From positions 1-64,000 of the forward strand of contig NZ_LOHS01000200.1 of NCBI RefSeq assembly GCF_001642995.1: 64,000 nucleotides of DNA, read 5' to 3'. The DNA comes from Streptomyces jeddahensis (GTDB lineage Bacteria; Actinomycetota; Actinomycetes; Streptomycetales; Streptomycetaceae). The translations under genes and the position numbers were made by a program. This document shows positions 16,070 to 24,745 of the stretch, one piece after another. Under the pieces are notes generated by a model, which worked only from the letters and a program-made list of their open reading frames with translations, had not been told where the DNA came from and did not search any database. Positions within the stretch are counted from its first letter, which is position 1; the number at the start of each line of letters is the position of its first letter.

Positions 16070-17530
16070 TCACTGGGTGTAGAAGGTGGCGTCGGCCCGG
16101 TCGGTCGCCGTGCTCAGGGCCTGGACCCGCAGTAGGTAGTCGTAGTGGCGGATGTAGCGGCCCGGGAGGTTGTACGACTCGTACGAGACGCCGGCGGAGT
16201 CGGAGAGGCCGGCCCGGGCGGTGAAGGAGGCGTCACCGGCGAACAGCGACGTCCCGTCGTTCTTCTCCACCCACACCTCGTAGTTCTTGTGGCGCAGGAA
16301 GTAGCCGGGGAAGTTGGCCGACTCCAGGGAGACGGTGCCGCTGCCGGCGAGACCGGTGACCACGCGGAACTGCGAGTCGGCCAGCGGGGAGACGTTCGGC
16401 TCGATCCTGGCGCGGTACTCCCAGTGCCGGATGAACCGGTCGGGGAAGTTGTACGAGGAGAGTCGGATCGGGGTGAGGCCGTCGGCGACCGGGATGCCGA
16501 AGTCGGGTGTGCCGTCGGCCTTCCAGTAGATCTTCTGGACGCGGGTGCGGCGGTTGGGGTCGTTGAGCGGGGCACCGCTGATGTCCCTGTAGCTGCGGTC
16601 GTGGTACACGAGGATGTCCGACTTGCCGTCCTCGGAGACCGTGAACTGGTTGTGCCCGGGGCCGTACTGGCTGGTCGCGACGTTGCTGGCGAAGACCGGG
16701 TTCCCGGTCTTGGCCCACGACGACGCGCTCAGCAGGTCCGCGGAAGCGGACGCGGTCAGCAGGCCCATGCAGTAGTTGGCGTCCGTGGCGCTGGCCGAGA
16801 AGGTCATGAAGACCTTGCCGCCCCGCTGGATCACAGCCGGGCCCTCGTTGACCGTCTCGCCGCCGGCGGTCTCCCACGAGGCGGTCGGCCGGCTGATCAT
16901 GACCGGGGTGCCGGTGATGGTCCACGGGCTGGACATCCGCGCTATGTAGATGTTGGTGCCGCGGCCGACGGCCGGGTCGTTCTGCGCCCAGGAGAGGTAG
17001 CGGGTGCCGTTGACGGCGAAGGTCGTCGCGTCCAGGGAGAAGGTGTCCAGCGGCAGTGCGATACGGCCCTTCTCCGTCCAGGGGCCCGTGATCGGGTTCG
17101 CGGCCGTGCACTCCAGGACGTAGGGCCGGATCCTCCAGATGTCGTTCGCGGCGCCGGCGGCGAAGTAGATGTACCACTTGCCGTCGATGAAGTGGATCTC
17201 CGGAGCCCAGATGTGGGCGCCCATCTCACCGGTGGCGTGCTTGGTCCAGATGGTCGTCTCGGCGGCGGACGTGAGTCCCTGGATCGTGGTGGCCCGGCGC
17301 AACACGATGCGGTCGTACGCCGGGACCGTGGCGGTGAAGTAGTAGAAACCGTCGGTGTGCTTGAAGATGTGCGGGTCGGCCCGCTGCTCGGCGATGGTGT
17401 TCGTGTACGTCACGCCGGGGGACGCGGGCACGGCGGCGTGGGCGGTGCCGCCCGAGACGCCGGTGACGGTGGCGGCGGCCGAGCCGGCGATCATGCCGAG
17501 GACCGTTCGGCGGGTGAGCTCAGGTCTCAC
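16070..17530 (-). CDS. Secreted GH43 alpha-L-arabinofuranosidase with CBM42
   Basis: This 486-residue exported enzyme has a Tat signal (TRRTVLGMIAG), a five-bladed GH43 propeller and a C-terminal CBM42 (AbfB) domain. The catalytic residues of GH43 are visible: Asp52 in RADPHIF as base, the pKa-tuning Asp in SLDATTF, and the Glu in NEGPAVI as acid. CBM42 repeats read SYNFPDRFIRHWEYRARI, SANFPGYFLRHKNYEVWV and SYNLPGRYIRHYDYLLRV. This architecture is that of exo-1,5-arabinofuranosidases of streptomycetes. The GTG at 17530 is preferred, with GAGGGAG upstream; a frame extending to 17881 lacks a signal at its start. Confidence 0.88.
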   Translation of the reverse strand: MRPELTRRTVLGMIAGSAAATVTGVSGGTAHAAVPASPGVTYTNTIAEQRADPHIFKHTDGFYYFTATVPAYDRIVLRRATTIQGLTSAAETTIWTKHATGEMGAHIWAPEIHFIDGKWYIYFAAGAANDIWRIRPYVLECTAANPITGPWTEKGRIALPLDTFSLDATTFAVNGTRYLSWAQNDPAVGRGTNIYIARMSSPWTITGTPVMISRPTASWETAGGETVNEGPAVIQRGGKVFMTFSASATDANYCMGLLTASASADLLSASSWAKTGNPVFASNVATSQYGPGHNQFTVSEDGKSDILVYHDRSYRDISGAPLNDPNRRTRVQKIYWKADGTPDFGIPVADGLTPIRLSSYNFPDRFIRHWEYRARIEPNVSPLADSQFRVVTGLAGSGTVSLESANFPGYFLRHKNYEVWVEKNDGTSLFAGDASFTARAGLSDSAGVSYESYNLPGRYIRHYDYLLRVQALSTATDRADATFYTQ

Positions 17531-17589
17531 GGAGGACTCCCTCTGGTGCTGATGGTGCGGAGATACCGTCTCTTCACACCTTTCCGGTA

Positions 17590-17609
17590 TTTCGAACACC
17601 GTTCGTAAA
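17590..17609. promoter_or_regulatory. Operator-like inverted repeat upstream of the GH43 gene
   Basis: CGAAC-ACC-GTTCG (17593-17605) is a perfect 5-bp inverted repeat, flanked by TTT and TAAA. Half-sites recur at 17781-17789 (TTACGAACG) and as GTTCGAAC upstream of the GH127 gene (20611-20618), so one regulator may control these arabinan genes. The stretch 17531-17877 holds no intact gene. Confidence 0.4.
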
Positions 17610-17877
17610 CTCGGCCAGAAGATAGGTCGTGCACCTGCCCAGGTCAACGCTTCTGTCACAAAAGCAATCCCTGGTGTCCGGGGCGCTTGGAGCACTCCCG
17701 AAAAGCGAGCCTGAGGAGCGGCATGTGCATGTCGGATGTATTGACGCACCCCGTTTCGCCCATTTATTGTCTGCCCGACCTTACGAACGACTTGCGATAT
17801 GCCGAACAACTCGCCCGGCCGGACATCGAGTTGGCGGCGGAGGCGCCCCCGGCCGACCACCGGCTCCAGCATCGGCC

Positions 17878-18230
17878 TCAACAGTCATGTGGTCGAAGGC
17901 CCGGTTTGGAGGAAGTTCAGAGACCGCGATGAGTGGGCCCTCTACATCGACCACCTCAGCCAGAACGGCGTACGCGAATACAGGCCGATCCTGACGGCCA
18001 ACCCGTTCAACGTCGGCACCTACCAGCTTCCGGCAACGACGGCACCACCCAGTTCGCCGCCGACGACCACCTTCTGCCAGGTCGCCGGGCTCGCCGACTC
18101 GAGCTGGTCGTCCTTCCAGTCGTACAACCACCCCGACCGCTACATCCGGCACTACGCCTACCAACTCCGCCTCGACCCGATCACCACCGCGACGGCCCGC
18201 AGCGACGCCACCTTCCGTGTGACGAGCTGA
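17878..18230 (+). pseudogene. GH43-CBM42 remnant (fused fragments)
   Basis: The frame contains two separated pieces. SHVVEGPVWRKFRDRDEWAL and then YIDHLSQNGV match the part of GH43 enzymes around the catalytic Glu (EGPxxFK...WYLxxD). Further on, SWSSFQSYNHPDRYIRHYAY followed by QLRL is one CBM42 repeat, ending in SDATFRVTS. The segment between is short and out of register, so a large internal deletion is implied. No start codon or signal is left. It points opposite to the intact GH43 gene. Confidence 0.55.
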
Positions 18231-18283
18231 CCCGACGCAGACAGGGTGACCGGATTGGCCAGGCGGCGCAGTCATGAGCCGCG

Positions 18284-20593
18284 TCAACGCATCAGGCGTA
18301 CTTCGCGCAGCCGGATGGTGGTTGCCGGGCCGACCGCTTCGAACCGAACCTCGACGGGCCCGGCGGGACGGTCCGCGTCGAGTGGGAACACCTGGGAGAG
18401 TTCCTGGCCCTCGGGGCCGGCCGAGGGTGTGAGAGTGCCCAGCGCGTGTCCGTCGACCAGCACTCGGGTCGGACTGGCACCTCCGTCCGAGAGGTGGATC
18501 ACCTGCAGGCCGGTGGCGGTGCCGTCCGGGTCTGTCAGGCGGTAGGACCACCATCCGGTGGCGGCTCGCCACCTCAGCCCGTCGGTGAGGCCCGACCATG
18601 TGTCCTGCCCTTCGAAACTGTGGTCGGTCTCGGGCTGTTGCTCGCCGGCGGCAACGGCGTCAACGGTTCGGTCGTGCAGCGTGAGTGTCGCTTCGTCGGC
18701 CGCGCGCAGCTCCGCCCGCCGCTCCTGGAGGCGCTCCGGTTCCGCCAGGGGGAAGTAAAGGTGGTAGCGGGAGTCGTGGATGCCGGCGAACGGGACGAGG
18801 GTGATGGACTCGCCCGCTTGTGCGTCCACGTGATCCAGGGCGAACGCCAACCGGTCCGGGGCGAGTCGGCGCACGCCGACCGCCGCATCGGAGGTGCTCC
18901 GGGCGAGCACGACGGGCAGGTGCTCCAGGGGGCGCAACGGGCCACTGGCGACGTGACCCATCCTGGAGTCGTCGGCGAAGAGCCCGACCAGGTCGGCCCT
19001 GTCGCCCTCGGCCGCGAGCACGCTGGGCCCGTAGCGGAACGACACCCATGGCGAGCCGTCGGGGAGCAGCTCGGCGCTGATGCGCGGGCGAAGGCGCATG
19101 GTGACCGTGTCCCCTTCGCGCCACTGCCGCTCGAGACGCACGTAGGTCAGGGGCTGTCCGTCTGCCCCGCCGTGCGTCGTGAGCGGGGCCGGATCTCCCT
19201 CGGGCGGCGCACCGTTGATATGGACGTGTGGCGTCCCCTCGTGCCAGCCGGGGACGCGTATGTGGATCGCCATCGGGGTGGCGGGAGCGCCGCGTACCAC
19301 GAGTCTCACCTCGTCGTCGTAGGGGGCCGTCCCGGCCTGCTCCAGCACCAGGTTCTGTTCCGGCCGGCTCAGCCGGGAGGCGATGAAGAGATTGACGAAC
19401 ACGTCGTCGCCCTCGGTGGTGTACACCAGCTCGCCGTACTTCGCGTGGTTCTCCAGCCCGGTGCCGACGCAGCACCAGAAGCAGTTCTGGGGCGTCGACA
19501 CCACGCGGTAGTGGCCCGGCCGCACCGGCGTGAAATACACCAGCCCGCCCTTCGGATGCACGGACGACAGGATGTGGTTGACCGTCGCGCGCTCGTAGTG
19601 GTCGAGCACTTCGGCGTCCGGCCGTTCGAGGAACAGCGTGCGGCTCAGCTTGAGCATGTTGTACGTGTTGCAGGTCTCCGGGCCCTCCGGCGACTCCAGC
19701 GCGGAGCTGAAGTCGTCGCGGGGGTGCAGGTGCTCGCGCACGGAGTTGCCGCCGAAGGAGAACGTCCGGTGCCTGGTCATGGTCTGCCAGAAGAACCGGG
19801 CGGCGTCCCGCAGGCCGGGGTCACGGGCGACCTCGCCGAGCCGCTGGTATCCGACGACCTTGGCGATCTGGGTGTTGGCGTGCATCCCGTCGAGGACGTC
19901 GCGGTGCTCACGCAACGGGCGCAGCAGGGACTGGTCGAGGAACCGCCGTGCCAGGGCGGCGTACCGGTCCATGCCGGTGACGTCCGCGAGGTCCGCCAGA
20001 ACCTCGCACATCCCGCCGAACTCCGTGCGGAGCATGGCTTCATGGGTGTCGTCGTCCATCCCCGCCGCCACCTGGTCCCACCAGTCGGCCAGCCGTCGGA
20101 CGGCGGTCAGGGCTAGCTCCGACCCGGCGTGCCGGTAGGCGTCCAGCAGGCCGGCGAAGAGCTTGTGCAGGTTGTACCACGGTACCCAGGCACCACCGAG
20201 CTCGAACGAGTCCCGCTTCACCTGCCCGGCGGCAACCCGCTGCCACAGCCGCACGCCGTCGGGGATGCCCCCGACGTAGCCGGTGCCCAGGGCGTCCTGG
20301 CACTCGACGACGCCCTGAACCAGACGATCGACCATGGCCATCGGCCGGGGATCGTCCGTCACCGTGCTCATGAGAGCGGCGCCCGACAGCGCGTGTCCGA
20401 TGGTGTGTCCGTCGAGACCGGAGCTCTCCCAGTTGCCGTAGGACTCGGCAACCGGCGGTAGGCCGGCCTCGCGCCGCAAGGGCGCGAGGAGCCGGTCGGC
20501 GTCGAGAGACAGCAGGTAGTCGAGGGCGGTGGCCTGCGCGTCCAGGAACGGGCCGGGAAGAAGGCGTACCGCGCTGCGGGGGAGTGACTGCAT
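18284..20593 (-). CDS. GH127/GH146-type beta-L-arabinofuranosidase
   Basis: This 769-residue protein belongs to the former DUF1680 family. It has an (alpha/alpha)6 barrel followed by two beta domains. The zinc site of GH127 enzymes is visible: Glu306 and Cys308 in PETCNTYNM, and Cys374-Cys375 in FWCCVGTG; the second of the pair is the nucleophile in characterised members. The N-terminus SLPRSAVRLLPGPFLDAQ has no signal peptide, so it should be cytoplasmic and act on imported arabino-oligosaccharides. GH146 is an alternative assignment. Upstream lies a GTTCGAAC palindrome. It is not linked to a transporter in this window. Confidence 0.85.
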   Translation of the reverse strand: MQSLPRSAVRLLPGPFLDAQATALDYLLSLDADRLLAPLRREAGLPPVAESYGNWESSGLDGHTIGHALSGAALMSTVTDDPRPMAMVDRLVQGVVECQDALGTGYVGGIPDGVRLWQRVAAGQVKRDSFELGGAWVPWYNLHKLFAGLLDAYRHAGSELALTAVRRLADWWDQVAAGMDDDTHEAMLRTEFGGMCEVLADLADVTGMDRYAALARRFLDQSLLRPLREHRDVLDGMHANTQIAKVVGYQRLGEVARDPGLRDAARFFWQTMTRHRTFSFGGNSVREHLHPRDDFSSALESPEGPETCNTYNMLKLSRTLFLERPDAEVLDHYERATVNHILSSVHPKGGLVYFTPVRPGHYRVVSTPQNCFWCCVGTGLENHAKYGELVYTTEGDDVFVNLFIASRLSRPEQNLVLEQAGTAPYDDEVRLVVRGAPATPMAIHIRVPGWHEGTPHVHINGAPPEGDPAPLTTHGGADGQPLTYVRLERQWREGDTVTMRLRPRISAELLPDGSPWVSFRYGPSVLAAEGDRADLVGLFADDSRMGHVASGPLRPLEHLPVVLARSTSDAAVGVRRLAPDRLAFALDHVDAQAGESITLVPFAGIHDSRYHLYFPLAEPERLQERRAELRAADEATLTLHDRTVDAVAAGEQQPETDHSFEGQDTWSGLTDGLRWRAATGWWSYRLTDPDGTATGLQVIHLSDGGASPTRVLVDGHALGTLTPSAGPEGQELSQVFPLDADRPAGPVEVRFEAVGPATTIRLREVRLMR

Positions 20594-20610
20594 ACGTGCT
20601 CGTTTCCTTC

Positions 20611-20618
20611 GTTCGAAC
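20611..20618. promoter_or_regulatory. GTTCGAAC palindrome upstream of the GH127 gene
   Basis: A perfect 8-bp palindrome lies 18 bp upstream of the GH127 start, sharing the CGAAC half-site with the inverted repeat before the GH43 gene. It is too short to be convincing alone. Confidence 0.3.
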
Positions 20619-20662
20619 CTTGCGGGCCTGCAGCGGAGAGCATCGCGATGGATCGTGCGTGA

Positions 20663-20975
20663 TCAGGAATCGCTCTCTTGACCGCCGTAAGCACTCAACA
20701 GCCGGTCGTATTCTGCCTGGGTGAGGGGAAGCACCGAGCCGTGCTTGGCTTCAGGGGGCAGTTGGTAGCTCTTCGACGGGATCCACTTCCCGGAGTCGAG
20801 ATCGGTAGTCTCGAACGGGACGTAGGTGCGCCCCCGAACTCGTCCATGAGCATGTACCACTTCTCCTCCGTGTTCGACTTGAACACGGCCGGGCCCTCAC
20901 CCTGGCTGATCTCCCCCTTGCCGATGCGGTCGGCCACGAGATCATACGTCGTGGAGGTCAGTTCGCGGGACTTCT
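20663..20975 (-). pseudogene. GH43 glycosidase C-terminal remnant with a frameshift
   Basis: In one frame RELTSTTYDLVADRIGKGEI then EGPAVFKSNTEEKWYMLMDE is a GH43 segment carrying the catalytic Glu. After a frameshift near 20,840 the next frame continues with TYVPFETTDLDSGKWIPS and then HGSVLPLTQAEYDRLLSAYG, the normal end of such enzymes. The N-terminal two thirds are missing. It lies just upstream of the GH127 gene in the same direction, and may once have been an arabinofuranosidase of the same set. Confidence 0.6.
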
Positions 20976-21030
20976 GGCGGTGATGAACTTCGCGCCCGGC
21001 AAGGAGATGTCTGGTCCCGCTCGTCCTTAG

Positions 21031-21171
21031 CAGCTGGCTGCCCTGGCCGGCACCTCCCGTGAGACGACCACCAAGGTCCTGCACGAGTTCGTCGAACAAG
21101 GTCTGCTGCGTCTGGCCCGGGCCCGCATCACCGTCCTGAACCCCGAGCGCCTGAAGGACGCGGCGGGCTAG
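21031..21171 (+). pseudogene. Crp/Fnr-type helix-turn-helix remnant
   Basis: 47 codons read QLAALAGTSRETTTKVLHEF followed by VEQGLLRLARARITVLNPER and a stop. This is the C-terminal winged helix of Crp/Fnr regulators (LAxxxGTSRETVxRxLxxF). An in-frame TAG lies immediately before it, and the cyclic-nucleotide-like domain is absent. Confidence 0.55.
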
Positions 21172-21312
21172 CTCTGGCAGACATCCGCTAAGGAGGCGGC
21201 CGTGGAACTGACGGTGCTGGTCGTGGTGGCGTGTCCCCGCATCGTGCCGTTTCGCGAGCGACTGGGCCTTGCCCTGCAGGGGCGTGACGACGTCACCGCG
21301 TCTGGTGGACGA

Positions 21313-21522
21313 TCACGCCTGATCGAAATCGATGACGGCAGTGTCGTTCAGAGGGCGGGTGCGGCAGGTCAGGACGTAGCCGGCGTCGATGTCGGCCTGG
21401 TCGAGGTCGCACTCGTCGAGTCGTACGGCGCCGCCGGTGGATTTGGCGCGGCAGGTGCCGCAGATGCGCTCCTGGCAGGAGTACGGCAGGTCGAGTCCGG
21501 CGCGCAGCCCGGCGTCGAGGAT
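21313..21522 (-). pseudogene. 2Fe-2S ferredoxin domain remnant (reductase C-terminus)
   Basis: The last 70 codons read ILDAGLRAGLDLPYSCQERI and CGTCRAKSTGG, then GYVLTCRTRPLND. These four cysteines form the plant-type 2Fe-2S motif found at the C-terminus of PaaE/KshB-like oxidoreductases. Upstream the frame breaks and the FAD and NAD domains are missing. Between 21,530 and 21,870 I find only short hydrophobic or low-complexity frames that I cannot assign. Confidence 0.55.
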
Positions 21523-21869
21523 CGAAGCCGAGGGACTCCAGGAACGCGGTGGCATCGGCGGCGGGGGCCTCGTCGCCGAGTGCTTCGCCGCGCTCGCGGG
21601 CGACGCGCAGGGACGCCTCGTGCGCAGGACGTCCTTCGGAGTCCTCGTAGCCGTCGCCCTGCTGGGCTTCACCCTCTTCGCCCGCTGGCTGCCCGTCTAC
21701 CGCGCCGCGACGCCGACGACGGAAGACGCCATGGCACTGCCCGAACGGCATACCGGTCCCATGGTCGTCGCCCCGCCCTCGCCTTCAACGGCTGGCAATG
21801 GCACAACATCGCCAACCGGGCGGCATCGGTGCCCTCGGCAGGGCCGCACCTCGTGGCGGAGGGGCGCGA

Positions 21870-24590
21870 TCACAGCCACCGGATCGCCCGCGCCGCCCGG
21901 GTTACAACCGCCGCGTACCCGATGCCGAGCACAAGAGAGGCGAACAGGGCGGTGAGCGGGAAGTCCTCCTGGAGGTATGGGTAGACCTGGTAATGCGTCA
22001 GGTAGATGTACAGGGAACTGCTCGCCAGGACACCTGCGATCGCGCTGAGCGGCGCGAGGCTGGGCAGGGTCGGCACCCAGATCAGCAGCCCCAGCCCGGC
22101 GATCACGATCGTCGTGCGCAAGGGCTGGTCCTGGAACAGGCCCGGCACGGTGAGCAGCAGTACCGCCGTGAGCAGCGCCCGTTGCCGCAGGGTGCCCGCC
22201 CGCGCGGCCGCCCACCCCAGCGCGAACAGCCAGAAGACCACCGTGGGGCTCAGCTGGGGGCGGATGGACACCAGGTCCAGCAGGTCGTAGCGGCCGACCA
22301 GGCCTACGGCCGTGAGCGCCAGCGGTACGCCGAACGCGTACCGTCGCTCCAGCCGGTCGAGCAGGGGCACGGTCATGAGGACGGCGAGGACGACCAGGTA
22401 GTAGACCAGGGCCTCGACGAACCAGTAGGCCCAGTCGAAGCGGTCGGTCCCCGGGTCGAGCAGGCTGTTGAGCAGCACGGCGTTGGCCGGGTCGTAGAAG
22501 TCGGTCAGGACCACGGCGCCGGTGATCCACACCATGCTCGGTATCGCGATGCGGGCGATGCTGCGCCACAGGTGCCGTACGCGCTCGCGGCGTCGGGCGT
22601 CAGTCAGCTGGAAGCGGGCGAAGTTGTAGCCCGCGATGCCGATGAGGATGTGGGCGGCGCCCTTGATGGTGAAGACCTGGATGTGCGAGCCGACGATGAG
22701 GACGATCCCGACGGCGCGCAGGGCGATGCTGGTCTCGAGGGTGCGGCGGGTCCTCCAGGACTCCCGCGTCGCCCAGGAGCGCAGCGCCCTCCTGAGGCCG
22801 GGGGCAGGCTGGGTTCGCCGCGGCTTGGCCGGCCCCTCGACCGAGGGGGCCGCCATGGTCCGCAGTTCGCTGATCGTCCTGATGTGCCAGTCGGCGGGCA
22901 GGCGGCCCAGCGCCTCCTCCAGACGAAGGGACATCTCGACGTAGCACAGTGAGTCGCCGCCGAGGCTGACGAAGCTGCTGCCGTCGGTGACGTCGGCGCG
23001 GTCGAGAATCTCCGCGTAAAGGCGGCGGAGATCGTCCTCACCGCGGTCCGAAGCCGTCTCCGCAGCCGGGCGCGTCACGCGTCGTACGGCCTCGTAGTCG
23101 GGCTTGCCCGAGGCCCGGCGGGGGAGTTCGGCGTGGACCCGCACCCGCACCGCGCGGGCCGGGAGCCCGCACTCCTCCGCGATCAGCCGCCGAATGCGTG
23201 CCTCCTCGCCGGAGCCCCCGAGCGCGGCCACCGCCAGTGCCTCCCCGTCCCCCGCGCAGTACGCGGTGATCCCGTGCTCCTCCAGCAGGGTCTCGACGCG
23301 CTGCGGGTCGATCCGCAGTCCGAGGATCTTCACGAAGCGGCTGCGGCGGCCCACGATCTCGTACAGCCCGTCGGGCGCGCGCCGCCCTATGTCCCCTGTG
23401 TGCAGCTCCCGCACGGTCCGGCCGAGGGCGAGGTCGGCCGGGCTCTCGGCGTAACCCAGCATCACGTTCGGCCCGGAGTAGACCAGTTCGCCGGCATCCG
23501 GGCCGTGGCCGTCGACGGGCTGCAGCCGGAAGGAGCCGCCGGGTATCGGCACACCGACGGCCTCGGGACGCTCGGCGGCCAGGTGTGGCGGGAGGTAGGC
23601 CATGCGGGCCGTGGCCTCGGTCTGGCCGTACATCACGAACAGTTGCCAGCCGGAGCGGTGGCCCAACTGGGCGTAGCGGGCAACGCGTTCGGGGGCGAGC
23701 CGGCCCCCGGCCTGGGTGACGCGGCGCAGGTTCGGCAGCTCCATCCGTTCGAAGCCGACCCGGTCGAGCAGGTCGAAGGTGTACGGCACTCCTGCCAGCG
23801 AGGTGCCGCGGGCGGCGCGGAACTCCTCCCAGAAGCCCGCGTCGGACACCGACCGTTCGGTGAGGACGATCCCGGCGCCGCGCAGCAAATGGCTGTGGAT
23901 GACGGACAGGCCGTAGCAGTAGTGCATGGGCAGCGTGGTGGCAGCCCGGTCGGTGTCGTCGATGCCGAGGTAGGTGGCGATGGACTCGGCGTTGGTCTGG
24001 AGGTTGTCGTGGGAGAGCCGCACCAGCTTGGGTGAGCCGGTCGAGCCGGACGTGCTCAGCAGCAGGGCGAGGTCCGGGTGGAAGGTGTGGGCGCTCTCGC
24101 GGTGCCTTTCGTTGAGGGTCCATGTTCCGTCGGCCCCCGGGCGCGCCACGACGTCGGGGGTATACGCCTTGGTCAGCGAGCGGATCGTGCTTTCGCTGTC
24201 GCCGGGGACGAGCAGGACGGGGTGATCGGCGGACAGGGCGGCCAGGTATGTGACGAGCGCGTCCGGCCGGTTGGCCCCGGCCAGCAGCACCAGCCGCCGT
24301 ACGGGCCCGAGGCGTTCGGCGGTGGCAGCAACCCGCTCGGCCAACTCGCGGTACGACAGCTCTCCGTCGGGAGTGATGAGTGCGACGCGATCGCCGTGTG
24401 CCGCCAGCTGGCGTGCGAACGGCACGCCGTTCGGCCGCACTTGCGGCACCGGAGGCGAGTCAGGGACGGCAGGCACCTGGAGTGAGCCCATCGCACGCGG
24501 AGTCGGAACGGAGGCGGGAAAGTGGGACGGAGCCGGGAGGGACCTGGACGGGTGAAGCACGGGGCGCCCTTTCCGCGGCAACGTCCGCAT
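21870..24590 (-). CDS. Adenylation / carrier-protein / membrane acyltransferase fusion, iron-box controlled
   Basis: This 906-residue protein combines three parts. Residues 55-505 are an acyl- or aminoacyl-adenylating domain: LSTSGSTGSPK P-loop, YGQTEAT, GDIGRR, and the A10 lysine in PRRASGKPDYE. Residues 520-600 are a carrier domain with the phosphopantetheine serine (Ser547) in LGGDSL. Residues 625-906 have about ten membrane segments and look like an acyltransferase-3 fold, with a conserved-type His in VGSHIQ. It resembles a one-chain version of DltA-DltC-DltB: activate, load, transfer across the membrane. No condensation domain exists. GTG 24560 behind GGAAAGGG is an alternative start. 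An iron box overlaps its promoter, so expression should rise in iron starvation. Acceptor and acyl group are unknown. Confidence 0.82.
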   Translation of the reverse strand: MRTLPRKGRPVLHPSRSLPAPSHFPASVPTPRAMGSLQVPAVPDSPPVPQVRPNGVPFARQLAAHGDRVALITPDGELSYRELAERVAATAERLGPVRRLVLLAGANRPDALVTYLAALSADHPVLLVPGDSESTIRSLTKAYTPDVVARPGADGTWTLNERHRESAHTFHPDLALLLSTSGSTGSPKLVRLSHDNLQTNAESIATYLGIDDTDRAATTLPMHYCYGLSVIHSHLLRGAGIVLTERSVSDAGFWEEFRAARGTSLAGVPYTFDLLDRVGFERMELPNLRRVTQAGGRLAPERVARYAQLGHRSGWQLFVMYGQTEATARMAYLPPHLAAERPEAVGVPIPGGSFRLQPVDGHGPDAGELVYSGPNVMLGYAESPADLALGRTVRELHTGDIGRRAPDGLYEIVGRRSRFVKILGLRIDPQRVETLLEEHGITAYCAGDGEALAVAALGGSGEEARIRRLIAEECGLPARAVRVRVHAELPRRASGKPDYEAVRRVTRPAAETASDRGEDDLRRLYAEILDRADVTDGSSFVSLGGDSLCYVEMSLRLEEALGRLPADWHIRTISELRTMAAPSVEGPAKPRRTQPAPGLRRALRSWATRESWRTRRTLETSIALRAVGIVLIVGSHIQVFTIKGAAHILIGIAGYNFARFQLTDARRRERVRHLWRSIARIAIPSMVWITGAVVLTDFYDPANAVLLNSLLDPGTDRFDWAYWFVEALVYYLVVLAVLMTVPLLDRLERRYAFGVPLALTAVGLVGRYDLLDLVSIRPQLSPTVVFWLFALGWAAARAGTLRQRALLTAVLLLTVPGLFQDQPLRTTIVIAGLGLLIWVPTLPSLAPLSAIAGVLASSSLYIYLTHYQVYPYLQEDFPLTALFASLVLGIGYAAVVTRAARAIRWL

Positions 24591-24610
24591 TGGTACAGAA
24601 CTCTTGACGA

Positions 24611-24629
24611 TTAGGTAAGCTTTACCTTA
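24611..24629. promoter_or_regulatory. Iron box (DmdR/IdeR type) in a divergent promoter
   Basis: TTAGGTAAGCTTTACCTTA matches the actinobacterial iron-box consensus, with perfect arms AGGTAA and TTACCT around GCT. It lies 21 bp from the fusion gene start and about 117 bp from the iron-transporter start. TTGACG (24604-24609) overlaps on the plus side as a possible -35. Iron-loaded DmdR would block both directions. Confidence 0.85.
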
Positions 24630-24745
24630 TTCATAGCATGGTCATCATTAAGCCACAGCAAGTCCACAGGTTCGCTTCGCCCCTCGCTCTGCCGCCGACA
24701 TGACCAGCGGCGTAGCGGCGAGCCCCGTAGGAAGGCACAAACACC

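Noticed and set aside
20594..21870. The remnant-rich stretch as a mobile element or integration site
   Set aside because: No transposase, integrase, terminal inverted repeat or tRNA end is visible.
21870..24590. The adenylation/carrier fusion as part of an NRPS siderophore cluster
   Set aside because: There are no condensation, thioesterase, hydroxylase or export genes nearby, and the third part is a membrane domain.
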